Source: Stercorarius parasiticus (Eukaryota; Chordata; Aves; Charadriiformes; Stercorariidae). Taken from it: a stretch of 64,000 bases of DNA. The notes under the pieces are model-generated. The model had not been told where the DNA came from. It made no database searches and saw only the letters and a program-made list of their open reading frames with translations. This document shows positions 51,502 to 64,000 of this stretch, piece by piece. Both the position numbers and the translations under genes were made by a program. Each line of letters opens with the position of its first letter. Positions within the stretch are counted from its first letter, which is position 1. The DNA lies in NCBI GenBank assembly GCA_013396915.1, contig VWZL01002028.1:1-64000 (forward strand). The letters run 5' to 3'.

Positions 51502-52662
51502 AATCATAGAATCATAGAATCGTTATGGTTGGAAAAGACCTTTAAGATAGTCGAGTCCAACCGTTAACCTAGCACTGCCAAGTCCACCACTAAACTATGT
51601 CCCTAAGTGCCACATCTACGCGTCTTTAAATACCTCCAGGGAGGTATTTAAAACTGTCGGCTCAACCACTTCCCTGGGCAGCCTGTTCCAATGTTTGATA
51701 ACCCTTTCAGTGAAGAAATTTTTCCTAATATCCAATCCAAACCTACCCTGGCACAATTTGAGGCCATTTCCTAGGCCAGTATCACGTATTACTTGGGAAA
51801 AGACACCAGCCCCCACCTCGCTGCAGCCTCCTTTCAGGTAGCTGTAGAGAGCGATAAGGTCTCAGCCTCCCTTTCTCCAGGCTAAACAGTCCCAGTTCCT
51901 TCAACTACTCCTCTTAACTCTTGTGCTCTGGACCCCTCACCAGCTTCCTTGCCCTTCTCTGGACACACTCCAGCACCTCAATATCTGTCTTGTAGTGAGG
52001 GGCCCAAAACTGAATACAATACTTGAGGTGGGGCCTCACCAGTGCTGAGTACAGGGAGACAGTCACTTCCCTACTCCTGCTGGCCACGCTATTCCTGATA
52101 CTAGCCAGAATTCTGTTGGCCTTCTTGGCCACCTGGGCACACTGCTGGCTCATATTCAGGCGGCTGTCAACCAACACCCCCAGGTCCTTTTCTGCCAGGC
52201 AGCTCTCCAGCCACTCTTCCCCCAGCCTGTAGCGCTGCATGGGGTTGTTGTGACCCAAGTGCAGGACCCACCAATCAATCCGTCCTGTCCAGATCCCTCT
52301 GTAGAGCCTTCCTGCCCTCAAACAGATCAATACTCTCACCCAACTTGGTGTTGTCTACAAACTTACTGAGAGTGCACTTGATGCCCTTGTCCACGTCATT
52401 AATAAAGATTTTAAACAGAACTGGCCCCAGTACTGAGCTCTGGGGAACACGGCTTGTGACTGGCCACTAGCTGTATTTAACTCCATTCACCACCACTCTT
52501 TGGGCCAAGCCATCCAGCCAGTTTTTCACCCGGCAAAGCATATGCGTGTCCAAGCCATGAGCAGCCAGTTTCTCCAGGACGATGCTGCGGGAAATGGTGT
52601 CAAAGGCTTTACTAAAGTCTAGGTAGACAACATCCACAACCTTTCCCTCATCCACTAATGTT
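51502..52662 (-). mobile_element. CR1 LINE, longest copy, with reverse-transcriptase motifs
   Basis: A 1.16-kb 5'-truncated CR1 on the minus strand. Its tail at 51502 has repeated TAGAATCA units. The minus-strand reading includes the RT block VVYLDFSKAFDT (about 52620), then KNWLDGLAQRVVVNG, and further on [34 protein letters not shown] and [11 protein letters not shown], which are the ordered C-terminal parts of CR1 ORF2. The frame is broken between these blocks, for example between 52340 and 52467, so it is not active. The 5' end stops near 52662, inside ORF2. Confidence 0.95.
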
Positions 52663-55600
52663 CCATGAATGGGAAAAGAGGAATAAATCTAGGAAGACCA
52701 GAACTTTGAAACTCAGTAATAAAGGAATAGTTTAAAAAAAAAAATGTTTGCTGTGATGTATTATCTTAGAAATAAATAGTTCACAAAAATTATCTAAACT
52801 CTCCAGAAGAGAGCCAGCACAGCAAGTGATATAGTCCCGCAAAGACTGTGTAATGAACACCTTCCAGGAATAAAAGAGGATGGCTTCAGAAGCAAAATTT
52901 AAAGAAAAACGCATCTCTGTTCTCCATTTTACACCCAAAATCACACTTGATTTATAGTCAGTTCAGTTAAGTGATGGACGCCTGTTTATAAATAGAAGCT
53001 ACTAATTTAATAGTTTCCAATTGTCAGAATGCTATGTGTAGCAATATCGAAATGTAGTCCAAATATTTCTTATTCATGTGCTGACTGCAGGAGAACTAAT
53101 TCCAGTGGAAATCAAATATTAAGCTCCTGTGTCTCTCATCTGTGAGATAGTTTGCAGTAGGAATGAATGACATAATTTGTTAAGAAAACCTCCCTGATTT
53201 TCCTTATGGAAGAAATGTTGATCCACTTCACCAGAATGGTGCAGAGCAGCTGATGCCTTAATGAGAACTGCTCAGGAGTGTGTGTCACTTAGGGCTTGGA
53301 TATGTGATTCATGGAGCTTACTGAAAAAAAGAAGAAACAAGCAGGATAACACTACACTTAGATTTATGTGCGTTTCTTATTTCTGCGATTTAAGCTGTTG
53401 GTAATGGGACGTGTAGTCTTGTCAAATATCCATAGTATCTGTTTAACCTTATATATTAGTTTTCCCCTGCTACACAGAAGCAAGTTGCTTTCTGTTCACA
53501 GAGAAATCAATAGTGCAGAGTCTGACTGTATAATTAGTGAAATTTTTTGGGTTTGGAAAATATTGTTCAGTAAATTTATTCCTTGGCTACTTCTCCATCC
53601 CTCCTTCCTCATTCCAGGGGATTCCAGGGGGTCTGCCTCAAAACATAACTCTGCTTACAGAGTAAACTCTTTGCTGCCTGCAACTCCCCCCAGATAAATA
53701 ACATCACAAGGCTAGCAGTACTTTTATCATTCCTTCAACGACTGAACTCTACTTTTATACCACGGAAAAGAATTAGTACAACTATGAGTAAAACAACCGT
53801 AGAGCGTTCTGCTCTAACTAATTTGCTAGGTAAGCAAATATTTATTCAGTATAAAAAAAAAAGGCAACTACTTTATAAATGATCATATAAATCTCAATAA
53901 AGTGTCATAACATTAGATGAAATTGAATGATGTGCTACCAGAAAAAATTGATGTGCTGACTGCAGGAGTTGTGTTGCCAGAATGCTTATTTCCATTTTGT
54001 TGTTTATGATCTTACTAGGTTTTACATAATTCACTTTTTTTTTGTGATTTTATTTAATGTGCTTTGAGCAAAGGTTTTCTTCCTCTTTTGGATTCAGTGA
54101 GAGTGAAAGACTTTTGGAGCTTTGTAAAGTTTTAAACAGGTTACAAACAAGGAGTGATTGATTTAGTATAGACTAGAAATTTTCTTCTTCTGTGTCCCAA
54201 GTAGGAATCATGTCAGAGTATTTCTGCTGTCTAGTTGGGGTAGAAAAAGTGATTTTTATCCTGTCTAACAGTTTTGCTTCCAGTCCTCATGAGACTAATA
54301 AGACTGCAACCAGTAGTCAAAACAGAAAAAAAAAATTTCTTGAACTTCCAAAGAAGTTTCAATTTGTGTATTGTATAAAGCCTTGAGTCAGTATTTTGTC
54401 CTATTGAACTTAATGTTTGCACATAGACAATAGTATCTAGTACCAGTACTGTAGCAGTTTACTTGGTTAGTGTCCAGTACTGTAAAACACAGTACATCAG
54501 CTTCATGGCTAGTCTAAGTAACCACAGATCCATTGATTCAAGTGAGTTTTGACTTGCTTGTACCAGTGAATACGTTATTTTTTTCTATGAGATCATATTA
54601 CCAAAAGCTTGCCAAGAACTTAATACCATGCTGGAGTTAGATTTGTAGAAGCTTACTACATCTTGTGACCTCAATTTACTTAAACTTACATGTTTTCTAC
54701 TCTGGTAAGACATAAATAAACCAGCACTGGAACACTACACAAGCTGCAGAGAGCACAGTGCAACTCAGGACACTTCCATGGCCACCCCTTTCCAAAGGAT
54801 AAATGCCTTGTCTCTCCATAAGCCAAGATCACTTTGGCAAAGGTCCAGCAACTTGTGTTGTGATGGAAAGAAACACTTGGAAGCAACCAGTTCACTGCCC
54901 AGGATGTTATGTATTTTTTCAATAGAGCAACACTGCATTTAGGTAAAGTGAAAGGGCTAACTTTTAAGCCTCACCAGGGAAAAATGTGGTCAGGCTTGCT
55001 GTGCAGGCTTACACAGAATTTAGCAAATATGAAGGGCAGAATACTTAAACCAGGTCCAACCTGTCTCACTGTATTTTATCCATCATATTGTCTAGTTTCT
55101 GTATAATTGAAATAAAGGAAATTTTCTTCATCATTTAATAACAGTAGGCCTGAATGGTATCTTCCTGGGTTTGGTTTTATTTCCATGATACAGTAAAATC
55201 TCATGTAACAGACCCAAGGAGGTCTGAGATCCCTGTTTTGCTCACTGTGAAGGGGCTGACTTGAGGCCTTAGCAGGAGTAGGATGAAGTATAACACGCTC
55301 CTGCAATCAACAGGTGGTGAATGGACCCTTACTGATTGTTGCCAGACTGCCTTTAGGGCTCATGAGGAAACCTTTGATATTACACTTAGACTCTTTTTCT
55401 GGCGGGGTGGATTTAACTAAAGTTTGGCGGCTGGAGGAGAAGGGCATCTGCTTTCAGTCGGCTGTGGAGCATTATATTGTTGACTTTGGGTCAAAATAAA
55501 TCACTTTGCATTTTTCCTGGTTTATTGATGTGTAGTTTGCGGAATTTAAAATTTAAAATGTTTAGTAAAAACAATTGTTTTGTCACTGCTGTCTTGGTAG

Positions 55601-57611
55601 GAGTAAGACTGTTCTCTTATAAGTAAGGATAATATAAGAAGTGCAAAAGAAGCTGATGGTTATGCTGGCTCTGATGCCTCAGTAGCTTGCGCTAAAGTGG
55701 AAATTAACCCCAGTGCTGCACTGATTTCAAAAACAAAAAGGACTTGTAAGGTGAAAAGACTAAAAAGGTTCCATAGCAGTACTAAATTGCTCGTGGTGTT
55801 AAAATGCTAGCTAGGCAATACATAAAAATGGTGCTTTAAATTATACTCAAGTAAAGGAATAGTTTCCTGCCTTGGGCAGAGGGACCTTCCTCATTCTTAT
55901 GGCAGTTTTGCTTCAAAAGATGTCTTAAGATTGAACTTGCCAGACTGAAGATCTTTGCTTCTGCTGTGCTGTTGAAGTACTTTTAAAGTCTCTTCATATT
56001 CTGCAGAATTTCAACACTAGTGCAACATGTAAAGCACTGCACGTACCCTCCGAAAATGCACATCACTAAGTGCTTCACGCTTATAAGAACTTGATCTGAA
56101 TTATATGACCAGAAAGCACTTTGAAGCTAGCAAAGCAATATCATCCTAAAAAATAATCTGTTAAATACTGATGAAGGTCTGTTTCTAGCAACGTAATTAC
56201 TTTAGCAGCAGGATAAGAAATATAGAAAGAGAAAAAGGAGACAGAAAGCTAGGAGTTTTCTTTCTTGCTCTGGCATCATATTTTTTGTTTCACTTTCTGA
56301 ACTACAGCAGCAGAAATAATTCTATTGTTTCATTCCTGCTCACTGCTGACATTGAAGCCAACCAAAACATGTTTCTAGGTTAAAATGAAAAAAAAAAAGC
56401 CCACCTGATGGGGGAATGGAAACATTTTTTTTCTAACAGGCATTTGAAGCTCTGTGAGTCAGTGTCAAGTTTATAGTTTTTCCAATGTGCAAGAATTGAA
56501 ACTAAAAGTGATCCCATGTCACAAAAGCAAAATGCATATATTTCGAAAAATATTTCAGAAACAAAGGTGATTATGCTTTGTTGTGAAATTACTTTATAAT
56601 ATTATCATTTTCAGTTTCAAGTATTCTCTTAGGAGGATAATCTCATACAACCATAATATTCCAATATATCGTACAAATCTATGTAAAAATCCTATTGGCA
56701 TAAATACCTGCATTTTGAAAGACTTAAGGGGTTTTGTTTGGGTTTTCTTTTGTGTAGTTGTTGGTTTTTTATAATCTGCAGCTTGAAAACAATCTATTGA
56801 TGTAGGTGTACATCCCTGGCTCTGTTTGTAGTATTTCAGCGTGATCAGAACATACATACAGGTAAAAGACAAAGTAAAAAAAAATTAGGTCTCATTTGGC
56901 AGTCAAATCTGCAAATTGTCCTTTCAGTCGCTACAGAGTCTTTAGACCTATGTGACTGGAGGCTTGGAACCATAATGAGCTTTATTCAGAACATGATATT
57001 CTAAAGGAGATTATTATTATTTTTTTAATACCCTAAATTCTTGAAAGTACAAGCTTCTAATGAAAGCTTTGATTGATCAATGGAGTTTTTTGACTATGTT
57101 TTTACATTTGGTCTGCATTGTTGCACATTAGCAGATGTCATAATTCATTGATAGATGCAGAGGAAAAGGCTTTGAAATTCTTTTCCAGAGTAGAAAGACT
57201 TGGTATACAAGAGTTGTGTGACCCCTGTTCATTCTGTGTTTTTCCAAACATTTTTGTTTAAATATTTTTTCATACATTGTTAGTTCATAAATTAAAAATT
57301 TTTAGAGCCAATTATGAACTGGAAGCCTGAAACAAGGTAATCTGAAGTCTCTTTTCCAAAATAAAGTGAAACTAAACATGACCTTTATATTTTATGTTAT
57401 CATTCTTCTTTCAAGCTGCTGCAATCATAATTTCAGTCTCTGTCCTGATGATGTCTATATCACCTCCTTCATTGTTCTTTTAAAATAATTGCTATAATAA
57501 TGCAGTTATTCTTCAGATAAATTGCCACCTTCACCAGGATAATGATCTTTAAAAAAAATTCCATTTTGTGTATGTCTTTATATATGTATAGATATCTTCT
57601 AATTTTTGTAA
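52663..57611. other. PRKCE: PRKCE intron, unique-looking sequence
   Basis: About 5 kb of AT-rich sequence. An 18-bp identical segment (ATGTGCTGACTGCAGGAG) occurs at 53076-53093 and 53951-53968. No exon or transposon recognised. Confidence 0.5.
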
Positions 57612-58017
57612 CCTATGAAAACAAGAACTGGCCTACCAGGTAAGATCAGTGGTCTGTCTAGTCCATTTTGTTGCTACTGACACCGTGCAATAAAGAGGCT
57701 ATTTAGAGAGGGCATGTAGGTGCCACTTTCTGCAGCCTGTTCCCTTCATACTTCACCAGCATCCACAATTACAGATGGATGTTAAAAGGGACTTTTCTGC
57801 CTTGTTCCTTTTACTATCTGCTTATGAACGTATTGTCCATGAATGTTTCTAATCCCTATGTGAAGTAGCTGATACAGTCTGCCTCCACAGCTACAGCACC
57901 GAATTCCTGAAGTTCACTAATCACAGTGTGAAGAAACACAGGGTTTTTACCCGTTTTACTACTTTCACCAGTGTCCCAGTTCTAGTATTGCAGGATTGGG
58001 TGTACAGCAGTTCCGCA
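57612..58017 (-). mobile_element. Old, diverged CR1/L3-like LINE, 3' part
   Basis: The plus strand reads ACTGGCCTACCAGGTAAGAT, CAGTGGTCTGTCTAGTCCA, later CCATGAATGTTTCTAATCC, GTGAAGAAACACAGGGTTTT and GTGTCCCAGTTCTAGTATTG. In order and spacing these match the 3' half of an old CR1-type LINE that I recall from turtles, crocodilians and birds. It is much more diverged than the other CR1 copies. It stops where the younger CR1 begins and resumes after it. Confidence 0.72.
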
Positions 58018-58485
58018 TTAGAATCATAGAATGGTTGGGGTTGGAAGGGCCCTTAAAGATCATCTAGTTCCAACCCCCCTGCCATGGGCAGGAACACCTC
58101 CCACTAGACCAGGTTGTTCAAAGCCCCATCCAGCCTGGCCGTGAATGCTTCCAGGGATGGGGCATCCACAACCTGTTGCAGTGCCTCACCACCCTCACAG
58201 TAAAGAATTTCTTCCTAATGTCCAATATAAATCTCTCCTCTGTCAGCTTGAAACTGTTACCCCTTGTCCTGTCATTACACTCCCTGATAAAGGGTTCTTC
58301 CTCATCTTTCCTGTAGGCCCCCTTCAGGTACTGGAAGGCTGCTATTAGATCTCCTCGGAGCCTTCTCTTCTCCAGGCTGAACAACCCCAACTCTCTCAGC
58401 CTGTCCTCATAGCACAGGTGCTCCAGCCCTCTCATCATCTTTGTGGCCCTCCACTGGACCCGCTCCAAGAGGTCCATGTCCCTTC
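58018..58485 (-). mobile_element. Younger CR1 LINE inserted into the old copy
   Basis: Tail units (GAATCATAGAATGG) at the left, then the CR1 3' region and the end of ORF2 read on the minus strand: [40 protein letters not shown] and [14 protein letters not shown]. It differs from the other three large CR1 copies in having the two-amino-acid style [14 protein letters not shown] region, so it belongs to another subfamily. It is inserted in the same orientation as the older LINE around it. Confidence 0.9.
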
Positions 58486-59210
58486 CGCTTATCCACCATC
58501 TTCGTGACGATGTTAATCTCACTTGTATTCTTCCTCAGCCCCCAGATTTTAGTCAGTTCTTGTGAAAACCTTTTCCTCCCATCATCATTTCAGTTGCCCT
58601 GTCTGTACTCTCTTTACCTCCACTGCATCCTTCTCAAGTTGTGTAGGCCAGAACTGCACATGATATTCAAGATGTGGGAACACAAAGATTTTATGTAGCA
58701 GCAGAGTAGTACCCTCGATTTTTTTCTCAGTGACCTTCCTGATGTTACCCAACATTTTGTTGGCTTTTTTGAGTGCTGCTGCACCTTGAGCCAACGATTC
58801 AGAGAACTGTCAACAAAAGCACCAAGATGTTTCTCCAAAGTTTTTACTCTGTTCCAAGTTCAGCATGATGTAGATGTGGTTTCAGATATTTTTCCCCTAG
58901 AAAGAAAGTATTTTCACTTTACAGTTATCTATGAAGCTTGTCACCACCTTTTTGCCCTTTCAGTTTGAGTGATTCTTTTTGGAGTTCGTTAATCATTAGC
59001 ACAGCATGTGACTATTTGAAAGAGCTTAGTATCGTCTGCAGCTTTGCACATTTCGCTGTTCACTGCCTTCTCCAAGCCATTGATAAAGATGTTGAATAAA
59101 ATGAGCTCAGAAGTGATCCTTGGTGGAACTCCACCTATAAAGTGACATTTTTCTGCCAGTAGTAGAACACTGATTTGTTAAGAACCTGTCAGATGAAATA
59201 GCTGTACTCC
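58486..59210 (-). mobile_element. Old, diverged CR1/L3-like LINE, continuation
   Basis: Continuation of the older LINE on the far side of the younger insertion. The minus strand reads ALKKANKMLGNIRKVTEKK and VFPHLEYHVQFWPTQLEKDA, recognisable as degraded CR1 ORF2 C-terminus, and the plus strand continues through CAAGATGTGGGAACA, ATCGTCTGCAGCTTTGCACA and GATAAAGATGTTGAATAAAA. The order agrees with the 3' part at 57612-58017. The right-hand boundary is vague. Confidence 0.78.
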
Positions 59211-61375
59211 TGTATAAAGTTTTTCTTACACCAATTCCTCTAATCCTAAAGAAGTTCCCTCAAGAAAAATCCTCTCCTCTCCATGCGTTATTCTTGCCTT
59301 ATTTTCTCTAGATGTGATGCCACACTGACTTGTGCACTCTTCTGTCTTCACCTGCATTTCCTCAGCTACTTCTTGCAGATATTAATAATATTTCTTTTGC
59401 TACCCATAGTCACCTTGTTCAAATAAAAAATGCCACGTGAGGCATATTCTTAAAAATAGTCTTTCCTCCAATAGACTTTACTGCCCTATTGTTGTGCTTG
59501 TCAGTGTATGTTGGACTACCTCACAAGCATTCCTGAATTTCAGTTTGGACGAGGAATGATGCTGTCACTATTATTTTACAGATGTACAAATGGAGCATAA
59601 AGAAGTCAAAAAGTCATTTTAAGTTATTTTTTATGTTTCCGCTGTGGGATCACATGCATACACTCACTTATTCTGGGAGTCAGGGGGTAGTTGTCCTCGC
59701 AGGTGGTCTGAGTGAGGTATATCTTTACATTGGTGTTGGCGAATGGCACAGCATAATGGGTAGTGGCAGTACAGGATTTAGGCTGAACCATTTATACTGT
59801 GCCACTGTCCTGGATGGTAATGCCCCATTTTGTATCATTTGTCTTGAGGCCCTTATTCTGGATAAGAGAGAAGTTGCAGTCCTTTGTGCAGTGGACTTTC
59901 CACTCTAGGAGTCCTGCACACATGTTCTTGCAAGTGGGAATTGGTGTGAACTTGAGTTTACAGTAGCCCTTCATTTTGTTAAGATGAATAAATAAAAAGT
60001 GGGTTTCAGGGGATTTTAATTCAAAGATTTATTGACATTTTTGAGCAAGGTATGTTTGTAAACTTCACGAACCATGGGCCAGGTCTTTGTTTCTGAGGTT
60101 AATTCATACCATCTTTTTGTTAGCATTATCTGCTTATAATGGCACCAGATGTCTGAAAATTTTGTGGCAGTAAAAATACCAAGAATCTAGTGTAAATTGA
60201 ATGTTTCCATCTTCTAATATCACTCTCTTGTGCTTTGAAGTATGTTACATTTTCTATTTAACCTGGAATTAAACTTTTCTGACCTGGATCCATTCTGTCA
60301 TATCTTTAAGTATTTTTCAGAAACATCTTTCCTTCTAGATTTACAAAAAAGTGGTACCACTTAAGCTATTTCAGTAACTGTCAAAATAGGAACTTTACTG
60401 TATTCATGCACATATGCATTCCTTTTTCAGTTTATCTTACAGTGTGCAACACATTCTGCAGATTCCTGATATACACATCTTTCTTTTTTATGGGCATTCT
60501 GCAGAGAAGTAAACTGCCAGGCTATTCTGTAATCATCTTTGATGTTGCAATAAATGCTGTTTTCTTTTAAGTTTTTTAACCTTTAGCCAGCTAAAGAACA
60601 AATCAAAGAAGCAGATTTCTAGATAATTTTAAAAGGCTACTATAGACACAGTAGATAAGTTGAAGTCTGTGTTTGCTGTGTATGAAAACACTTCGCCTCC
60701 ATGGGAAGACAGACATTCATTGAGCAGCTAGCAGACAAACTTAATTTAGAGACCTCATCAAAGAAATAAATGTATATTCAAAATGTGCAATTATTTGCAC
60801 ATACAAGCATGTGTTTACAGGACTAGTGTTTTAAATTAGCCATGCTTCAGTATGTGCTGAAGATGCCCAGTGAATATATACAACCTGAAGCCTCCATACA
60901 TATGCTACTCCAAGCAGCAGGTGCAAATCTGATCTCACAAAAACTTCGCCCAAGTCAGAGGTCAGTGACTGTTGGTAATGTCCTCATGGCATCACTTGAT
61001 GTGTGCGTCCCTGCTTGTTGCTTCAGGGGAAACTTGCTGATCCAGTTTTAAAACCTACTGACATTTTACTGGGTCTTAGAGTGAGTTCAGCCTTACTCAG
61101 TCCAGGGCAAGGTCTTAATCTCTAACCTGTAAGGCCCTTGCCATCTCCATAATAAGCCAAGACAACGCTCCCTCCACTTTCATTCCCCTAAGCAGCTTGG
61201 CTGGTGATTAAGTCATGCAGTGGACAACCTGTGCTTCAAACAGGAAATCTTCCTGTACCTGAAATTCCAGGGGATCACATTGGAGCAAATATTAATTGCC
61301 TTTCTTTGGGGATATAAATGTAATCACCATTTTTTCAAATTTGCTCATACCATTGGAAGTAGATATTCACCGTCT
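59211..61375. other. PRKCE: PRKCE intron, unique-looking sequence
   Basis: AT-rich; may include a further decayed tail of the old LINE up to about 59300. No gene recognised. Confidence 0.45.
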
Positions 61376-61690
61376 CGTCAGCGAGAGTAAGGGCCAACCT
61401 GAGCACCAGGCACTGAGAGTGACCCACCGCAGGCCACGCTCACGATCAGCACAAACCCATGGGGTCTGAATGCAATGAGCAGAGACAGGTGCTGGTAAGG
61501 GCATCCATCAACAGACCCCAGCATGGTGAGGGGGTGAGCCAGGTTCAGGGTCCATCTGGGAACCAGGGCCAGAGGAGCACACCGGCAGCCCTGGGTTGGA
61601 CTGAAACGGGGCTCCCACGGGTTGTCCCTCCCCATGGGAGGCTGAGCAGGGACACTGGGGCCTGTAAGTGCCTTCAGGGCCCTGACTTTC
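61376..61690. other. GC-rich patch of unknown origin
   Basis: About 315 bp clearly richer in G and C than everything around it, with sharp edges, and open on both strands (61378-61698 - and 61459-61695 +). No known domain is visible in either translation. The texture (GGGGCTCCCACGGGTTGTCC, CCAGGGCCAGAGGAGCACAC) is more like a fragment of a transposable element than a coding exon, but I could not place the family. Confidence 0.4.
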
Positions 61691-64000
61691 TCTAGCAATT
61701 TCGTACGTGCAAAGAGGGTTAAATGCTAAATTTGAGGCTACAGAGAGTGACAGTGCTCAGCTCAGCAGAAAGTCCTTTAGTGACTTAGTCTGTCACAGTT
61801 CTCATTTCCCTGTATCAGTTCATGTGGTAGCCCTGTATATATGCTTACTTCTTACCATTTGCTGAATAGGAGAATCTGTGCATACATTGGTTATTTTGAA
61901 GTAGACATATTTATTTGAATTTTTATTAATGGTGTTAAATGTTAACTTTTTTAGTCTTTATTTATAGTTCTAATTCCATTCTCCCTTCTTGGTGTGGGTT
62001 TGTTGTGGTTTTTTTTTCTGCATGAGAGCAATTAAAGCATGAAACACTGAGTTTGTGGGTAGAATAGCGGTGTGTGCAAGAGACACAAGAGAGAGCATAT
62101 GAAGGTTAAGTTTCCCTCTCTGGCAGCTGCTCTCTAGCAGAGCAAGTTATCTGGTTTCTGCTTAGCAACAGAGGCTGCCCAGGGATTTGCTCAGAACATT
62201 TACTCAGGGTGGAAGCTCTGCCCATGAGCTGCTCTTCATGCTGACCTCCATCTCCCCATGCGAAGGGAATTTTGATGTTATGTTTCCAGAGAGAGATTTC
62301 AGGAAAAGCACTGACGGTTTTGAGAAACTTATATATTATCACTATCTAATGAAACTGTTACATTAACTGTTACCTAGGGCAGCCTAGGAGTAAGAAAGGT
62401 AGTGTAAGAGGAGTTGAAGAGAGGACACAATTTTGTGTTTGGCCTTGCACCAGGCACAAAGTTAGCAACAGATCTTTTTGTCTCTCTCTTCCCAAATAGC
62501 CTGCTTCACTGATAATTTTGTGTTGTCCTCTCTGAATGAAGGATACACTTCCCAATGTATAGATGAGCATCTTCTTTCATTGCTGCAGTCAATGTGATGA
62601 AGTTTGCTCAAAGGGAAATAGGTTGGGCACCTTTAAAAAGTGAGGCATAATGTGTAATCCCTGAAGTTTAGCAAAGTGAGGTGATTCCTGAGGCTCTAGC
62701 AGCAGCTCCAGCACTCAGCAAAGGCCGCAACTCGCTAGGGTTACGCCGCAGATGCCCTCCAAGCACATTTCCTGATGTGGCTTTGAGTAGTTGGCCCACT
62801 GTTTCTCCCTGTACATCCTAACTCTACCCCTTCCTGGCACATCCCAGTGCAGAGGAGCTGTCAGTCTCTATTACTAAGCACAGCATCAGCGGAAAGTTGT
62901 TCTGTCATTGGGTCTTGTTATGGTATTTTACTACAACTAATAATAGTATACATTTGAGCTCAACATATTTTTTGTATATGTACAATCTGAGGGACTGAGC
63001 TTGTATTTGGGGAAATGAGCATGTTAATGTGCCTATCACTCTTAGACTACTATGAATTAATACCTGTAAGAAAAGAGGGGTCTTGAAGAAAAAGCTGGAA
63101 TTAGATATTTCTGAATGGAAACATTTCTGAACTTACTTTAGAGCAACAACACATCTATTTTTTGCTGTCATAACTATTTTGTTCTGGTCCAGCCAAGTTC
63201 CCAAAAAGAAAGTCTCTTTGGTAAAGACTGCAGAATAATACTATGCTGTTTTTCTTTCATGTGAGTGGAGACACAGTTACTCAAGCTAACATCTCATTTT
63301 AAGGAATTTGAAATCCTCGGCAAGGTTTTGTTAGTACAAATGCAACTATTTTTTACTATTCAGAACATCATGTTCAAGTAAACTGTAGACTTTTAAGTTA
63401 TTTCTGGCATCCAGGGCATAGTTTGTGAACTGATATGACAGTATCTCATGTAAATTTTCCATCTGGATGATCACAGTGCACTAGAAGTTTCTTGCTGTGT
63501 TGTCAAGCTAGAACCAACTGTTGTCACTGGCTGACCTTTGTTTTTAAGTACGTGGGAACATTACTGAAACGCTTCACATAATAGAGAAGAGCTGTTTTTC
63601 TCTGGTAGTGAATATCTTTATGTTGCCAAAGACTTCATTCATCTCCTTCTTTTGAATGGAGCACAGGATTCCCTGTCCTCCCCCACCGCAAACTTTCTAA
63701 AAGTATAAATGAGCCAATTCCTTACCACTTAATCTCACGAAATGTCCTGTAGGAGTCAGTGGCCTGGTCTAATGAACAAAAGTTAGAAAATCAAGTCCTA
63801 AAACGAGGCCAGAGAATGTTTTATTGTGCTCTGACTTGTGTAAAATTGCTGAATACAAAATACTGTGTGTCAGTGAATAATCTTACACTTTTTTTTTCCT
63901 TAGTGCAAAATGGTTGAGTTGGTTATAAGAGTGAGGAAGTATGAAGACATGCAAAGGAGTGCTCTGATGGGAACATTAATTGTGAATGACTTATTGATGA
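61691..64000. other. PRKCE: PRKCE intron to window end
   Basis: AT-rich sequence without recognised exon, RNA gene or transposon. The missing kinase exons must lie further right. Confidence 0.45.

Noticed and set aside
51914..52339. 141-residue minus-strand open frame
   Set aside because: CR1 reverse-transcriptase remnant; frame broken and 5' end missing.
61378..61698. 106-residue minus-strand open frame in the GC-rich patch
   Set aside because: GC-rich DNA has few stops; the opposite strand is equally open and no domain is seen.

Overview
The window is nuclear DNA from a bird. The evidence is several CR1 LINEs ending in the avian-type ATTCTATG tail, long terminal repeats (LTRs) of avian endogenous-retrovirus type, and a single protein-coding gene in small exons separated by AT-rich introns. 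That gene is PRKCE (protein kinase C epsilon), on the + strand. No bacterial, viral or organellar genes, CRISPR arrays, tRNA or rRNA genes were seen. I cannot name the species.

Layout. Positions 1-12171 are intron upstream of the first visible exon, with a CR1 tail (1-37), a broken LTR-like repeat with a ~50-bp internal period (248-917), a 0.5-kb CR1 (4021-4548) and a small CR1 tail (9812-9930). Eight PRKCE exons lie between 12172 and 25365. All junctions are GT-AG and the reading frame stays open across them, giving 348 residues. They encode, in order, the end of the C2-to-C1 linker, the pseudosubstrate, C1A, the LKKQET actin-binding motif, C1B, the V3 hinge with its phosphoserine cluster, the glycine-rich loop and the ATP-binding lysine region of the kinase N-lobe. 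The C2 exons lie to the left of the window. The rest of the kinase domain was not found and presumably lies to the right, so 25366-64000 reads as one intron of at least 38.6 kb.

That last intron holds the most unusual object: a 1.8-kb near-perfect palindrome (29201-31002). It is made of two ~660-bp LTR-like arms in opposite orientation around a 483-bp spacer, with TG...CA outer ends and a 5-bp flanking near-duplication (4 of 5 match). It also holds a CR1 interrupted by a 132-N assembly gap (41440-42044), the longest CR1 copy with reverse-transcriptase motifs (51502-52662), an old CR1-like LINE split by a younger CR1 (57612-59210), and a GC-rich patch of unknown origin (61376-61690). A solo LTR with a perfect 5-bp target duplication (23916-24484) lies in the intron that splits the kinase glycine-rich loop.

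How it works together: PRKCE is the only gene. Everything else is intronic sequence and transposable-element debris, some of which could affect PRKCE RNA processing through a foldback double-stranded RNA, a sense-strand poly(A) signal, and one very weak 5' splice site.
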